Shown: positions 20,855 to 28,957, counted from the first letter of the stretch. The stretch is DNA of 64,000 bases from Micromonospora haikouensis (GCF_900091595.1 NZ_FMCW01000014.1:124001-188000), one strand, 5' to 3'. Program-made: numbers and translations. The notes: generated by a model from the sequence alone, not told the origin.

Positions 20855-22191
20855 TCAGTGCGCGACGCGACCGCCGACGAGGGTACGGACGACCCGCTCG
20901 CGTACGGTCCAGCCGCCGAACGGGTTGTTCCGGGACCGGTTGCGGTGCCGGTCGACGCGGATGGGCCGTGGGACACCCGTCTCGACCACGCACAGGTCGG
21001 CGGGTTCCCCCACCCGCACGGGCCGCCCCGCCCGGGGCGCGATCCCGCCGATGCGGGCCGGCACGACGGAGAGCACCTCGGTGAGCCGCGCCCAGTCGAC
21101 CCGGCCGGTGTCGGGTGCGCGCAGCACCATGGCGACGACGGACAGGGCCGTCTCCAGCCCGGTCAGCCCGAACGCCGAGTCGGCCCACCCGCGCGTCTTC
21201 GTCGCCTGCGGGTGCGGCGCGTGATCGGTGGCGACGACGTCGATGGTGCCGTCGGCGAGCGCAGCACGCAGGGCCAGCACGTCGGCGGCGGCCCGTAGCG
21301 GCGGGTTGACCTTGAGCGCCCCGCCCGCGCGCAGCGCCGCCTCGTCGTCCAGGACGAGGTGGTGCGGTGTCACCTCACAGGTGACCCGGACGCCCGACCG
21401 CTTCGCCTGCCGGATCAGCTCGACCGATCCCGCGGTGGAGAGGTGGCAGACGTGCAGGTGCCCCCCGGTGTCGGCGGCGATCGACAGGTCCCGGTCGACG
21501 ACGCGTTCCTCGCCGGCCGCCGGCCACGGTGCCGCGCCCGCCCGGGCCGCGACCCGGGCGTTGACGACGCCGGCCCCGCACGCCATGTGCGCCTCGACGG
21601 ACACCTGCAGCGGCACCCGCCACCGCCTGGCGAGGGTCATGGCGAGTGCGGTCAGCCGGTGGGAGCCGCACACCACGACCAGCCCGGGTGCCCGGTCGGC
21701 GAACCGGGCGGCCAGCCTACGGTCGAGGGCCTCGGCACCGAGCTCCGCGCAGTCGGACCGGCCGATGACGCGATCGTCGGTGCGGGCGCTCAGGACCACG
21801 GTGCTGGGGACGCCGGCGGCGCTGGCGTCCTCGATGAGGGTCATGAACGAACACACCCCGATCCCCCGGCCGATCGCCAGCAACGGGCCGGCGGTGGCGG
21901 GAAGGTCGAAGCCACGGCCCTGGGACATCTCACGCACGACGGTCGTGAGCGACTGCATGCCGCCGGCACCGCTCACGTTCTTCTCGGTGAGATCGCGGAC
22001 GGCCGGACCGAGGAAGTAGCGCAGATCGATCGGCGACCGGCTGACGAACCGCTGTTCGCGCAGCACGGCGAGGATGCGGTGCATGCTCCCAGTGGGATGT
22101 CGAGCGCCAGGTGGAGTTCCTGGAGGGTCATGCCGTCAGGCCGGCCCGACAGCGCCTGGAGGACCTGGAGCGCGCGCACGACGGGTTGCAT
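20855..22191 (-). pseudogene. Composite pseudogene: IclR regulator + PyrK-like subunit + dihydroorotase remnants
   Basis: From ATG 22191 the frame encodes an IclR helix-turn-helix (MQPVVRALQVLQALSG, MTLQELHLALDIPLG) and then shifts. The next frame, from 22084, continues it exactly (MHRILAVLREQRFVS, LRYFLGPAV), so one base is missing near 22090. The regulator stops after about 75 residues without its ligand domain. Without a stop the frame runs into a PyrK-type electron-transfer segment (LPATAGPLLAIGRGIGV, VEAHMACG, about 21569-21920), cut inside its iron-sulfur Cys motif, and then into the C-terminal half of a dihydroorotase (HVCHLSTAGSVELI, EVTPHHLVLDDEAA, VVATDHAPH, about 20855-21568). The dihydroorotase lacks its N-terminal metal-binding HxH half. 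At least two internal deletions plus a frameshift are needed, so loss of function is likely; an expressed chimera is possible. Confidence 0.75.
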
Positions 22192-22295
22192 CCCCCACCC
22201 TATGGAGCACACCGCGGCCGGCCGTGCGGGGGTGGCCGGGTCCGCGGCAGGCAGGGCGGCCGACCGCGCACGGCCCAGGCGATCGGACACGGGCC

Positions 22296-22348
22296 GCAGG
22301 AATCCGGACGGACCCATCCGCACCGCTCGGGTCCGTCCGGATTCCTGC
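22296..22348. repeat. Perfect 20-bp inverted repeat with 13-nt spacer
   Basis: The left arm (22296-22315, starting GCAGGAATCC and ending GGACGGACCC) and the right arm (22329-22348, starting GGGTCCGTCC and ending GGATTCCTGC) are exact inverted copies. The element ends 15 nt before ATG 22364 and lies in the divergent gap next to the composite pseudogene. It could be an operator, a translation-blocking hairpin over the 22364 leader, or the end of a mobile or deletion event. Confidence 0.7.
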
Positions 22349-22363
22349 GCCACCATCGCAGCC

Positions 22364-22984
22364 ATGGACACCTCCGACCGCGGTGCCGCGCCCTCGACCG
22401 ACACCCGGGCCGGCGCGGCGCGCCGGCCCGCTCTGCTCCGCCGGTGGCCGAGCCTGCTCGGCCTGGCCGTGGCCACGGTGACGCTGGCGGCCGGGGCCGA
22501 CCGGGAGGGGCTGTCGATCACGGTCGCCGTCGCCGCCCTGTGCTACCTGGGCGCCGCCGCGCTGGGCCGCCCCTGGGTGGCCTGGGCCGGCGTCGGCGGC
22601 GGCGGGATGGTGGTGGTGGCGAGCGAACTGGCGGGGGTGCCGTGGTGGGCCGGCGTGGGCGTCGTCGCGGCGCTGCTGGTCGTCGCCGGCCTGGCCGGCG
22701 GGGTGCCGCGCGCACCGCTGGTCGCCCAGGCGGCGGCCCTGCTCGGTTACGGGGGGCTCGCCGTCACCGCCGTCCTCGTCGACCCGCGCGTCGGGCTGGT
22801 GCTGGCGGGGCTCGCGCTGGCCGGGCACGGGATCTGGGACGCGGTCCACTACCGGCGCGCCGAGGTCGTGCCCCGGTCGCTGGCGGAGTTCTGCATGCCG
22901 CCGTCGCGGGGCCGCCGCAGTGACCCGGTCCACCCGGCGGCGGCGGGCGGACCCCGCCGGATCGCCCAAGATTTACCTGACTAA
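22364..22984 (+). CDS. Multi-helix membrane protein, unknown function
   Basis: The protein has 206 residues. After a polar N-tail of about 27 residues, roughly six hydrophobic helices cover residues 30-165 (for example LLGLAVATVTLAAG, VAWAGVGGGGMVVVAS, VGVVAALLVVAGLAG). A basic tail has HGIWDAVHYRRAEVVPRS, a short motif seen in other actinobacterial membrane proteins I cannot name. The start at ATG 22364 lies 15 nt after a large inverted repeat, with no good ribosome site. Its last codons contain the operator of the next gene. Confidence 0.65.
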   Translation: MDTSDRGAAPSTDTRAGAARRPALLRRWPSLLGLAVATVTLAAGADREGLSITVAVAALCYLGAAALGRPWVAWAGVGGGGMVVVASELAGVPWWAGVGVVAALLVVAGLAGGVPRAPLVAQAAALLGYGGLAVTAVLVDPRVGLVLAGLALAGHGIWDAVHYRRAEVVPRSLAEFCMPPSRGRRSDPVHPAAAGGPRRIAQDLPD

Positions 22985-22990
22985 AGTCAG
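22977..22990. promoter_or_regulatory. MarR-type palindrome overlapping the -10 box of the MarR-GNAT gene
   Basis: CTGACT (22977-22982) and AGTCAG (22985-22990) are perfect inverted copies around AA. The -10 hexamer TAAAGT (22982-22987) lies inside the site and ends 7 nt before ATG 22995, so binding would block the start of transcription. Autoregulation by the MarR domain encoded next is the simplest inference. Confidence 0.6.
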
Positions 22991-22994
22991 ACAC

Positions 22995-23882
22995 ATGGAC
23001 ACGGAGCTTGTCGCGACGGTACGGCGGTTCAACCGGACCGTGACCCAACGGGTGGGTGCGCTGGACGACGCGTACATGGCGCGCGGGCGGCCCCTCGCCC
23101 AGGCGCGCCTGCTGTGGGAGATCGGCCCGGACGGCGCCGAGGTCGCGGCGCTGCGGAGCCGACTCGGCCTGGACTCCGGGCACCTCAGCCGGCTCCTGCG
23201 CGCCCTGGAGGGCGACGGGCTCGTCACCGTCGCGCCGGCCGGCGGCGACGGCCGCGTCCGGCAGGCCACCCTCACCGACGCCGGCCGGGCCGAGTGGTCC
23301 GCGCTCGACGAGCGCTCCGACGCGTTCGCCTGGTCGATCCTCGAACCGCTCACCGGGCCCCGTCGCACCCGGCTCGTCGCGGCGATGGCCGAGGTGGAGC
23401 GGCTGCTCGTCGCGTCGATGGTGACCATCGAGCCGTGCCCGCCGGGCGACCCGCGGGCGCGGGTGTGCGTGCGGGCCTACGCCCGCGACGTCGCCCGGCG
23501 CTTCGACGACGGCTTCGACCCCGCGCTGAGCAGCCCGCTCGGCGACGACGAGCTGACCCCACCCGCCGGGGTGTTCCTGCTGGCCACCCTCGACGCCGAG
23601 CCCGTCGGCTGCGGCGCGGTGAAGCTGCACCCCGGCGCGCCGGCCGAGATCAAACGCGTGTGGGTCTCCGAGGCGGTGCGCGGCCTCGGCGTCGGCCGGC
23701 GGCTGCTCGACGAGCTGGAGCGGTACGCCGCCATGCGTGGCTGGACCGCCGTCCGGTTGGACACCAACCGCAACCTCACCGAGGCGCTCGCCCTGTACCG
23801 CTCCGCCGGGTACCGCGAGGTCGAGCCGTTCAACACCGAGCGCTACGCCCACCACTGGTTCGAGAAGCGCCTCGTCCCCTGA
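22995..23882 (+). CDS. MarR regulator fused to a GNAT acetyltransferase
   Basis: The protein has 295 residues. Residues 1-140 are a MarR winged helix: RRFNRTVTQRVGALD, LDSGHLSRLLRALEGDGLV as recognition helix and the wing GGDGRVRQATLTDAGR. Residues 150-295 are a GNAT fold: GCGAVKLHPG, IKRVWVSEAVRGLGVGRRLL with the acetyl-CoA loop RGLGVGRR, and LALYRSAGYREVEPF. Such MarR-GNAT fusions are a known bacterial architecture; the acceptor of the acetyl group is unknown. It is leaderless (TAAAGT, 7 nt) with a palindrome at the promoter. The preceding gene ends inside that promoter. Confidence 0.88.
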   Translation: MDTELVATVRRFNRTVTQRVGALDDAYMARGRPLAQARLLWEIGPDGAEVAALRSRLGLDSGHLSRLLRALEGDGLVTVAPAGGDGRVRQATLTDAGRAEWSALDERSDAFAWSILEPLTGPRRTRLVAAMAEVERLLVASMVTIEPCPPGDPRARVCVRAYARDVARRFDDGFDPALSSPLGDDELTPPAGVFLLATLDAEPVGCGAVKLHPGAPAEIKRVWVSEAVRGLGVGRRLLDELERYAAMRGWTAVRLDTNRNLTEALALYRSAGYREVEPFNTERYAHHWFEKRLVP

Positions 23883-23993
23883 CCGGCCGGGCCGACCGCC
23901 CACGCTGTCCGGTAGCCGACCTCCGACCGCCGCGAATCCCCGTACGGTGGGCGCGGGAAACCGGCGGGTGATCCGCCGGAGGACGGGAGCACG

Positions 23994-24542
23994 ATGACCG
24001 GCACCCCCCAGTGGCACGCCACCGCCGACGGGACCGAGGACGAGCTGGTCCGTCTGGCGATCCGGGCGGTGGCGCCCGACGAGGAGCCGCTGCTGGCCTT
24101 CCTCGCGTCCGCCTACCGGCGCCGTCCGGGCCACTGGCGGCGGGACCCGGCCCGGCTGGTGCGGGTGGGTGGCGGCGAGGCCGGCGGCGGCGGCTTCGAC
24201 GAGGCCGTCGCGCCGCTGCTGCCGTACGTGCTGGTCCTCACCGGCATCGCGCTGGAGGCCCTGCGCGACGGCGTGCGGGAGCACGCCACCGACGCCGTCC
24301 GCGGCGGCCTGCGCACCCTGCGCCTGCGCTGGCGGGCCCGGCGGTCCACCGCGCTCCCCCCGCCGCCGGCGCTGCGGCTGCGGCCCGGGCAGTTGCTGCG
24401 CATCGAGGAGGTCGTCACCGCCGCCGCCCGCGACCCGGCCTGGGAGCTGACCGAGGACCAGGTCGCGCTGCTGCGCGACGCGGTGCGCGACGCGTTCGAG
24501 CAGCGCTTCGGCGTCGACGGTGGCGATGCCGACGGCGGCTGA
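23994..24542 (+). CDS. Hypothetical protein upstream of the M48 protease gene
   Basis: The protein has 182 residues. Residues 15-60 are Asp/Glu and Arg rich, one moderately hydrophobic segment (LLPYVLVLTGIALEAL, about 78-93) may be a membrane or buried helix, and the C-terminus is helical and charged with LRIEEVVTAAARDPAW. I recognise no family. ATG 23994 follows GACGGGAG. Its 3' end overlaps the M48 gene by 23 nt in another frame, so the two are very likely co-transcribed and may act together, for instance as a partner or inhibitor of the protease. That role is inference. Confidence 0.65.
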   Translation: MTGTPQWHATADGTEDELVRLAIRAVAPDEEPLLAFLASAYRRRPGHWRRDPARLVRVGGGEAGGGGFDEAVAPLLPYVLVLTGIALEALRDGVREHATDAVRGGLRTLRLRWRARRSTALPPPPALRLRPGQLLRIEEVVTAAARDPAWELTEDQVALLRDAVRDAFEQRFGVDGGDADGG

Positions 24543-26088
24543 GGGCTCCGGGCCGGCCGGCGCGGTCGCGCCCCCGCTGCCCTCGGCCACCCTCGGCCGG
24601 TTCGTCGCCGCGGTGACCGCGGTGGTGGGCACGAGCATGTTCGGTTGGCAGACCGTGCTCGTCGACAGGGAGGCCACCCGGCAGCGCGCGGAGTGCCTCG
24701 CCGGGCTCAGCGGCCTTCCGGCCCCCGTCGACGTGCGCACGGGCACGGTCAACGAGGAGAGCCTGGCCGCGGTGCAGCAGTGCCTCGGCACCCTGCGGGG
24801 GGACTCGCTGCGCCAGATGGCCGTGGGGCTCGCCGTGCTCGCGGCGGCGACCGCCGCCGTCTACCTCGCCGCGCCCTGGTGCGAGCGTTGGCTGCGCGAC
24901 CTGCGCCGACTCGACCGGGTCCCCGGCACCGGGGCGCTGCGGTCCGCGCTGGCCGGCCTGGTCCGGGAGGCGGGCCTACGCCGGCCGCCGGTGTTCGTGG
25001 TGTCCCGGTCCGCCCGGGTCAGCGGCAACACCTTCGACGCCGGTCCCCTGAGGTACGTCCGGCTGGACCTCGGCCTCGTGCACGCCCACCGGACCGCGCC
25101 GCCGCTGTTCCGGGCCGTCGTCCTGCACGAGCTGGCCCACGTGCGCAACGCCGACGTCCACCTCACCCGGCTGGCCATCGCCCAGTCCTGGGCGTTCCCC
25201 CTGGCCGTCCTCGTCCCGGTCGCGGTCAACTACGTCGGCTCCGTGCCCGTGCGACGGCTGCTCGACGACGGCTGGAGACTCGCCGCCTTCGCGTTGATCG
25301 TGCAGGTGTCGGTGTGGTCGGTGCTGCGCGCCCGGGAGTTCGCCGCCGACGCCCGCCTCACCGGCGACGACCGGGCGGCCGCGCGGGCGCTGCTCGCCGC
25401 CGACCGCCGCCGGAGCGGCCGGTGGGCCCGCCTCGGCTCGGTGTTCCGGTTCCATCCGCTCGCCCAGGCCCGGGTCGACACGTTGGCACACCCCGGACGC
25501 CGGTTCGCCGCCCGCCCGGTCGAGGCGCTCGGCGCGGGCCTCGCCGCCGGGATCGCCGCCGCCGGCACGGTCGCGTCGGTGCTCCTCCGCCCGACGGCCA
25601 CCGCGACCGTGAGCCGGGACCCCTGTCTGGTCGGGGTGTGGCGGCTCACGGACGGCCGCTACCACCTGCTCGTCGCGGCCGACTCGCTGCTCGGCGGTAT
25701 GGCCGGCCTCACCCGCGACGCCACCCTCGACCTCGCCAGCGGGGCCGAGGACGGCTCCGCCACCGCCTACCGCGCCGACGGCACGGCGACGGACCTCTAC
25801 GACCTGACCGCCGCCCGCGGCACGCTCGGCGGAAACCCCGTGCGATACACGCAGCGGGGCGTGCAGACCTACCGCTGGTCGACCGCCGGCGGGCGGTACC
25901 GCCAGTACGACCAGGTCGACCCGGGCGTCGAGACGGTGGTAAGGGTCGGTGACCGCGAGGCGGACCTGCCTGTGGGGCCGGAGGAGAACACGGGCACCTA
26001 CCGCTGCGACGACGACCGGCTGACCGTCCGCCTGGAGTACGACGACGGGGCGTGGAGCGAGGAGTCGTTCGTGCGCAGTCCCGCCTGA
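24520..26088 (+). CDS. M48-family membrane metalloprotease
   Basis: The protein has 522 residues. One helix near residue 30 and another near 110 precede the HtpX/M48 catalytic domain: zinc motif AVVLHELAHVRNADVH (HELAH at about 203-207) and the third ligand Glu in RAREFAADARL (about 272). Two hydrophobic helices sit between them, as in HtpX. After a helix near 345-360 a C-terminal domain of about 150 residues follows with beta-rich, Tyr/Thr-rich sequence, probably outside the cell; I do not recognise it. GTG 24520 overlaps the upstream gene; ATG 24526 is a possible alternative. M48 enzymes act in membrane protein quality control, but this one could be specialised. Confidence 0.85.
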   Translation: MAMPTAAEGSGPAGAVAPPLPSATLGRFVAAVTAVVGTSMFGWQTVLVDREATRQRAECLAGLSGLPAPVDVRTGTVNEESLAAVQQCLGTLRGDSLRQMAVGLAVLAAATAAVYLAAPWCERWLRDLRRLDRVPGTGALRSALAGLVREAGLRRPPVFVVSRSARVSGNTFDAGPLRYVRLDLGLVHAHRTAPPLFRAVVLHELAHVRNADVHLTRLAIAQSWAFPLAVLVPVAVNYVGSVPVRRLLDDGWRLAAFALIVQVSVWSVLRAREFAADARLTGDDRAAARALLAADRRRSGRWARLGSVFRFHPLAQARVDTLAHPGRRFAARPVEALGAGLAAGIAAAGTVASVLLRPTATATVSRDPCLVGVWRLTDGRYHLLVAADSLLGGMAGLTRDATLDLASGAEDGSATAYRADGTATDLYDLTAARGTLGGNPVRYTQRGVQTYRWSTAGGRYRQYDQVDPGVETVVRVGDREADLPVGPEENTGTYRCDDDRLTVRLEYDDGAWSEESFVRSPA

Positions 26089-26141
26089 GTCGGGACGGGG
26101 CTGCGCGGCGGCGGGTCGAGAGGGCGGGCATGGCCGCCCTC

Positions 26142-26199
26142 ATGGAGCCATGGAGCCATGGCATCGACGTGGAGACAGCACGGAGTAGCCTGGCTCCAT
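26142..26199. repeat. Iterated ATGGAGCC repeats around the leaderless start of the LacI-fusion gene
   Basis: ATGGAGCC occurs at 26142-26149 and 26150-26157, followed by a partial ATGG (26158-26161). An inverted copy GGCTCCAT (26192-26199) fills the gap between the -10 hexamer TAGCCT (26186-26191) and the start codon. Such iterated direct and inverted units could be the binding sites of the regulator encoded immediately downstream. Confidence 0.6.
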
Positions 26200-27526
26200 G
26201 TCGGACGAACCCGGGCGCCACCGCCGAGCGCGCGGCGAGATCGAGGAGCTACCCAGCGGGTCACTGCGGGTCCGGGTGTACGCCGGGATCGACCCCGTGT
26301 CGAAGCGACGCCGCTATCTCACCCGGACCGTGCCGGCCGGGCCGGGCGCGGCCGAGGCGGCCGAGACGGTGCGGGCCGAGCTGCTCGACACGGCAGGCCG
26401 GCAGCGCCGGCCGAGCGTCCGCGCGCAGGCCGGACCGGCGGCGGTCGGTTCGCCGGCCGCCGCGCCCGTGCCGCAGCGGACGGACGGCACGGCGGGCGCC
26501 GAGCGGCGCGGGCGCAGGCGGGGGGAACACACGCTCACCACCATCGCCCGCCTCGCCGACGTGTCGGTGCCGACGGTGTCGAAGGTGCTCAACGGGCGGC
26601 CGGGGGTCGCCGCCCAGACCCGGTCCCGGGTGGAGGCGCTGCTGCGGGAGCACGGCTACCGCCGGCCGGAGCTGGGCACCCCGAGCGCCATCGTGGACGT
26701 GGTCTTCTACGGGATGCAGAGCAACCTGGCGGTGGCGATCATGCACGGGGTGGAGCAGGTCGCCGGCGAGCACCGGCTGGCCGTCGGCTTCACCGACGCC
26801 CGGCGGCAGCTGTCGCAGGGGCGCTTCTGGTCCCGCGACCTGCTGGCGCGACGACCGACCGGGGTGATCGCGGTGCACCTCGGCTTCACCAGCGAGCAAC
26901 ACGCCCTGCTGCGGGCGAGCGCGATCCCGTTGGTGGTGCTGGATCCGACGGACGAACTGCCCCTGCACACCGTCCCCTCGGTGACGGCGACGAACTGGAG
27001 CGGCGGCTTCGAGGCCGCCCGGCACCTGCTCGACCTGGGCCATCGCCGGATCGCCGTGATCACCGGCCCGACCGAGCGGCTCTGCGCCCGGGCGAGGCTG
27101 GACGGGGCCCGGGCGGCGATGGAGGCCGCCGGGGTCGGGCTGGAGCCGAGGCTGCTGCGCACGGGGACCTGGTTCTCCTTCGAGGACGGTCTCAGCCTCG
27201 GCCAGGACCTGCTGCGCCTCAACCCGACCCCGACGGCGGTGCTGTGCGGCAACGACCTGCAGGCGCTGGGGGTCTACGAGGCCGCCCGCCTGACCGGCCG
27301 ACGCATCCCGCAGGATCTCAGCGTCGTGGGCTTCGACGACATCCCGCACACCAGGCTGTGCGGCCCGACGATGACGTCGGTGCAGCAGCCGCTGACGAAC
27401 ATGGGGGCCGCCGCGGCCCGGATGGTGCTGGCCCTGGCCACCAACCAGCGCCTCCCCCAGACCCGCGTCGAGCTGGCGACCACGCTCGTCGTACGCGACA
27501 GCACCGCCGCTCCCGGCGCCTGGTGA
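26198..27526 (+). CDS. LacI-family regulator with an N-terminal integrase-like arm-binding domain
   Basis: The protein has 442 residues, about 100 longer than normal LacI regulators. Residues 112-158 are the LacI headpiece (TLTTIARLADVSVPTVSKVL, NGRPGVAAQTRSRVEALL) and 165-435 the sugar-binding core (HLLDLGHRRIAVITGP, AVLCGNDLQALGVYEAA, LSVVGFDDIPHTRLC). Residues 12-64 (RGEIEELPSGSLRVRVYAG, DPVSKRRRYLTRTVPAG) look like the arm-type DNA-binding domain at the front of actinophage tyrosine integrases; a Pro/Ala/Arg linker joins the two. The extension is likely real because TAGCCT lies 6 nt before ATG 26198 (leaderless) and no start with a ribosome site is near the LacI domain. Target and inducer are unknown. 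Confidence 0.85.
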   Translation: MSDEPGRHRRARGEIEELPSGSLRVRVYAGIDPVSKRRRYLTRTVPAGPGAAEAAETVRAELLDTAGRQRRPSVRAQAGPAAVGSPAAAPVPQRTDGTAGAERRGRRRGEHTLTTIARLADVSVPTVSKVLNGRPGVAAQTRSRVEALLREHGYRRPELGTPSAIVDVVFYGMQSNLAVAIMHGVEQVAGEHRLAVGFTDARRQLSQGRFWSRDLLARRPTGVIAVHLGFTSEQHALLRASAIPLVVLDPTDELPLHTVPSVTATNWSGGFEAARHLLDLGHRRIAVITGPTERLCARARLDGARAAMEAAGVGLEPRLLRTGTWFSFEDGLSLGQDLLRLNPTPTAVLCGNDLQALGVYEAARLTGRRIPQDLSVVGFDDIPHTRLCGPTMTSVQQPLTNMGAAAARMVLALATNQRLPQTRVELATTLVVRDSTAAPGAW

Positions 27527-27557
27527 CCGACGCCCCGGGTTCCTCGGAAACCTCTCC

Positions 27558-27591
27558 TTGTCGTCGCCGACTTGTTTCGGTAGCATCCGAA
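27558..27591 (+). promoter_or_regulatory. Promoter with overlapping palindrome for the second lacI
   Basis: TTGTCG (27558-27563) and TAGCAT (27581-27586) are separated by 17 nt. TTCGG (27576-27580) and CCGAA (27587-27591) are inverted copies that bracket the -10 box, a typical place for a repressor. Transcription would run into the lacI gene at 27906. Confidence 0.55.
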
Positions 27592-27702
27592 CCGATCGAT
27601 ACCACCCGTCCCATGCGCACAGGCCGCCGAGCACGGCGGCACGGCGAAGAAGGAAGGTGCCCCTCCAGGCCACCCGCCACCGGCTCGGCGCCCGTCCGCG
27701 AT

Positions 27703-27723
27703 CCGTGATGACGAACATCACGG
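27703..27723. promoter_or_regulatory. Palindrome CCGTGATG-N5-CATCACGG in the leader
   Basis: Perfect 8-bp arms around ACGAA, in the leader 183 nt before the lacI start codon. The TGAT-N-ATCA type symmetry resembles GntR or other dimeric regulator sites. It could also fold as a hairpin in the mRNA. Confidence 0.5.
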
Positions 27724-27905
27724 TTTGCCGCCGCAGTCCGGCCGTTCTCTCCAGCCCACCCGACACCACCGCCGCGTAGACTCTCGCTGATTTGGCGTTG
27801 TCCACGGCGGTATCTCTGCGTGCCCCGAGGTCGATGCCCGACGAAGCATCGGTCCGGCCAACCGGCCCCCCACGGGCCGGACGGGCGCACGGAGAGGTGG
27901 GTGGG

Positions 27906-28913
27906 ATGACCGCACGCGGTCCTGCGATGAGGGACGTGGCCCGCCTCGCCGGGGTGTCGCACCAGACCGTGTCGCGCGTCCTCAACGGGCACCCCAACGT
28001 CCGGGAACAGACCCGGCTGCGGGTGCAGGCCGCGATCAGCCAGCTCGGCTACCGCCCCAACCGGGCGGCCCGCGCGCTGGTCACCGGGCGGTCCCAGGTG
28101 CTGGGCGTCGTGGCGCTCAACACCACGCTCTACGGCCCGGCGTCCCTACTGTCGGCCTTCGAGCTCGCCGCGGCCGAGGCGGGCTTCGCCGTCAGCGTGG
28201 GCAGCGTGCGCAACCTGGACCGCGATTCCATCACCGCTGTCGTCGAACGACACCTGGCGCACCGGGTCGCCGGGATCGTGGTGATCGCGCCCGTGGAGTC
28301 CGCCGCCGAGGCGTTGGACTGCCTGCCCACCGACATCCCGCTGGTCACCGTCGACGGCGACCCCCGCCGGCCGGAGCCGCTGGTCACCATCGACCAGGTG
28401 GAGGGGGGCCGGCTGGCCACCCAGCATCTGCTCGACGCGGGCCACCGGACGGTCTGGCACGTCTCCGGTCCGGGCGACTGGTTCGACAGCGCCGGCCGGA
28501 TCGCGGGGTGGCGGGAGACGTTGCGGGCGGCGGGGGCGGACGCGCCCCCCGTGTTGCAGGCGGACTGGTCGGCGGCGTCGGGGTACCGCTGCGGGCAGAT
28601 GCTGGCGCGGACGCCGGGAGTGACCGCCATCTTCACCGCCAACGACGATCTCGCCCTGGGCGTGCTGCACGCGCTGCACGAGCACGGCCGACGGGTGCCG
28701 GAGGAGGTCAGCGTCGTCGGCTTCGACGACGTGCCGGACGCGGCCTACTTCATCCCGCCCCTGACCACCGTCCGCCCCGACTTCGACACCGTGGCGAAGG
28801 CCAGCCTCACCCTGCTGCTGGCACAGATCGAGTCCGGCGTCGACCGCACGCTGCGGCAGACCGTTTCCCCGACGCTGATCACGCGCAGCAGCGTGGCCCC
28901 GCCCCCCGAGTGA
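27906..28913 (+). CDS. LacI-family transcriptional regulator
   Basis: The protein has 335 residues with a standard LacI layout: headpiece MRDVARLAGVSHQTVSRVL and NGHPNVREQTRLRVQAAI, hinge LGYRPNRAARALVTGRS, then a periplasmic-binding-like core with IPLVTVDGDPRRPEPL, HLLDAGHRTVWHVSGP, AIFTANDDLALGVLHAL and VSVVGFDDVPDAAYF. It binds operators as a dimer or tetramer and releases DNA on binding a sugar. ATG 27906 follows GGAGAGG by 8 nt; an in-frame upstream start at 27792 has no support. It lies next to the exported GH127-like gene whose promoter carries LacI-type sites, so it is the prime candidate to control that gene. Confidence 0.9.
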   Translation: MTARGPAMRDVARLAGVSHQTVSRVLNGHPNVREQTRLRVQAAISQLGYRPNRAARALVTGRSQVLGVVALNTTLYGPASLLSAFELAAAEAGFAVSVGSVRNLDRDSITAVVERHLAHRVAGIVVIAPVESAAEALDCLPTDIPLVTVDGDPRRPEPLVTIDQVEGGRLATQHLLDAGHRTVWHVSGPGDWFDSAGRIAGWRETLRAAGADAPPVLQADWSAASGYRCGQMLARTPGVTAIFTANDDLALGVLHALHEHGRRVPEEVSVVGFDDVPDAAYFIPPLTTVRPDFDTVAKASLTLLLAQIESGVDRTLRQTVSPTLITRSSVAPPPE

Positions 28914-28957
28914 GCCCGGTGCCGGCCGTGCCGCGGCGGCGCCCCTCGACCATGGGT

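Larger units (their letters stand above)
27527..27905. other. 379-nt intergenic region between the two lacI genes
   Basis: It contains a promoter (27558-27586), a palindrome (27703-27723) and a leader of about 310 nt before the second lacI. Two very short coupled frames occur in the leader: ATG 27614 to TGA 27709 (31 codons) and ATG 27708 to TAG 27779 (23 codons), joined as TGATG. Neither resembles a known protein and neither has a clear ribosome site, so I do not call them genes. Confidence 0.5.

Noticed and set aside
27614-27779. Two micro-ORFs in the lacI leader as genes
   Set aside because: No ribosome site and no family; kept only as an observation.
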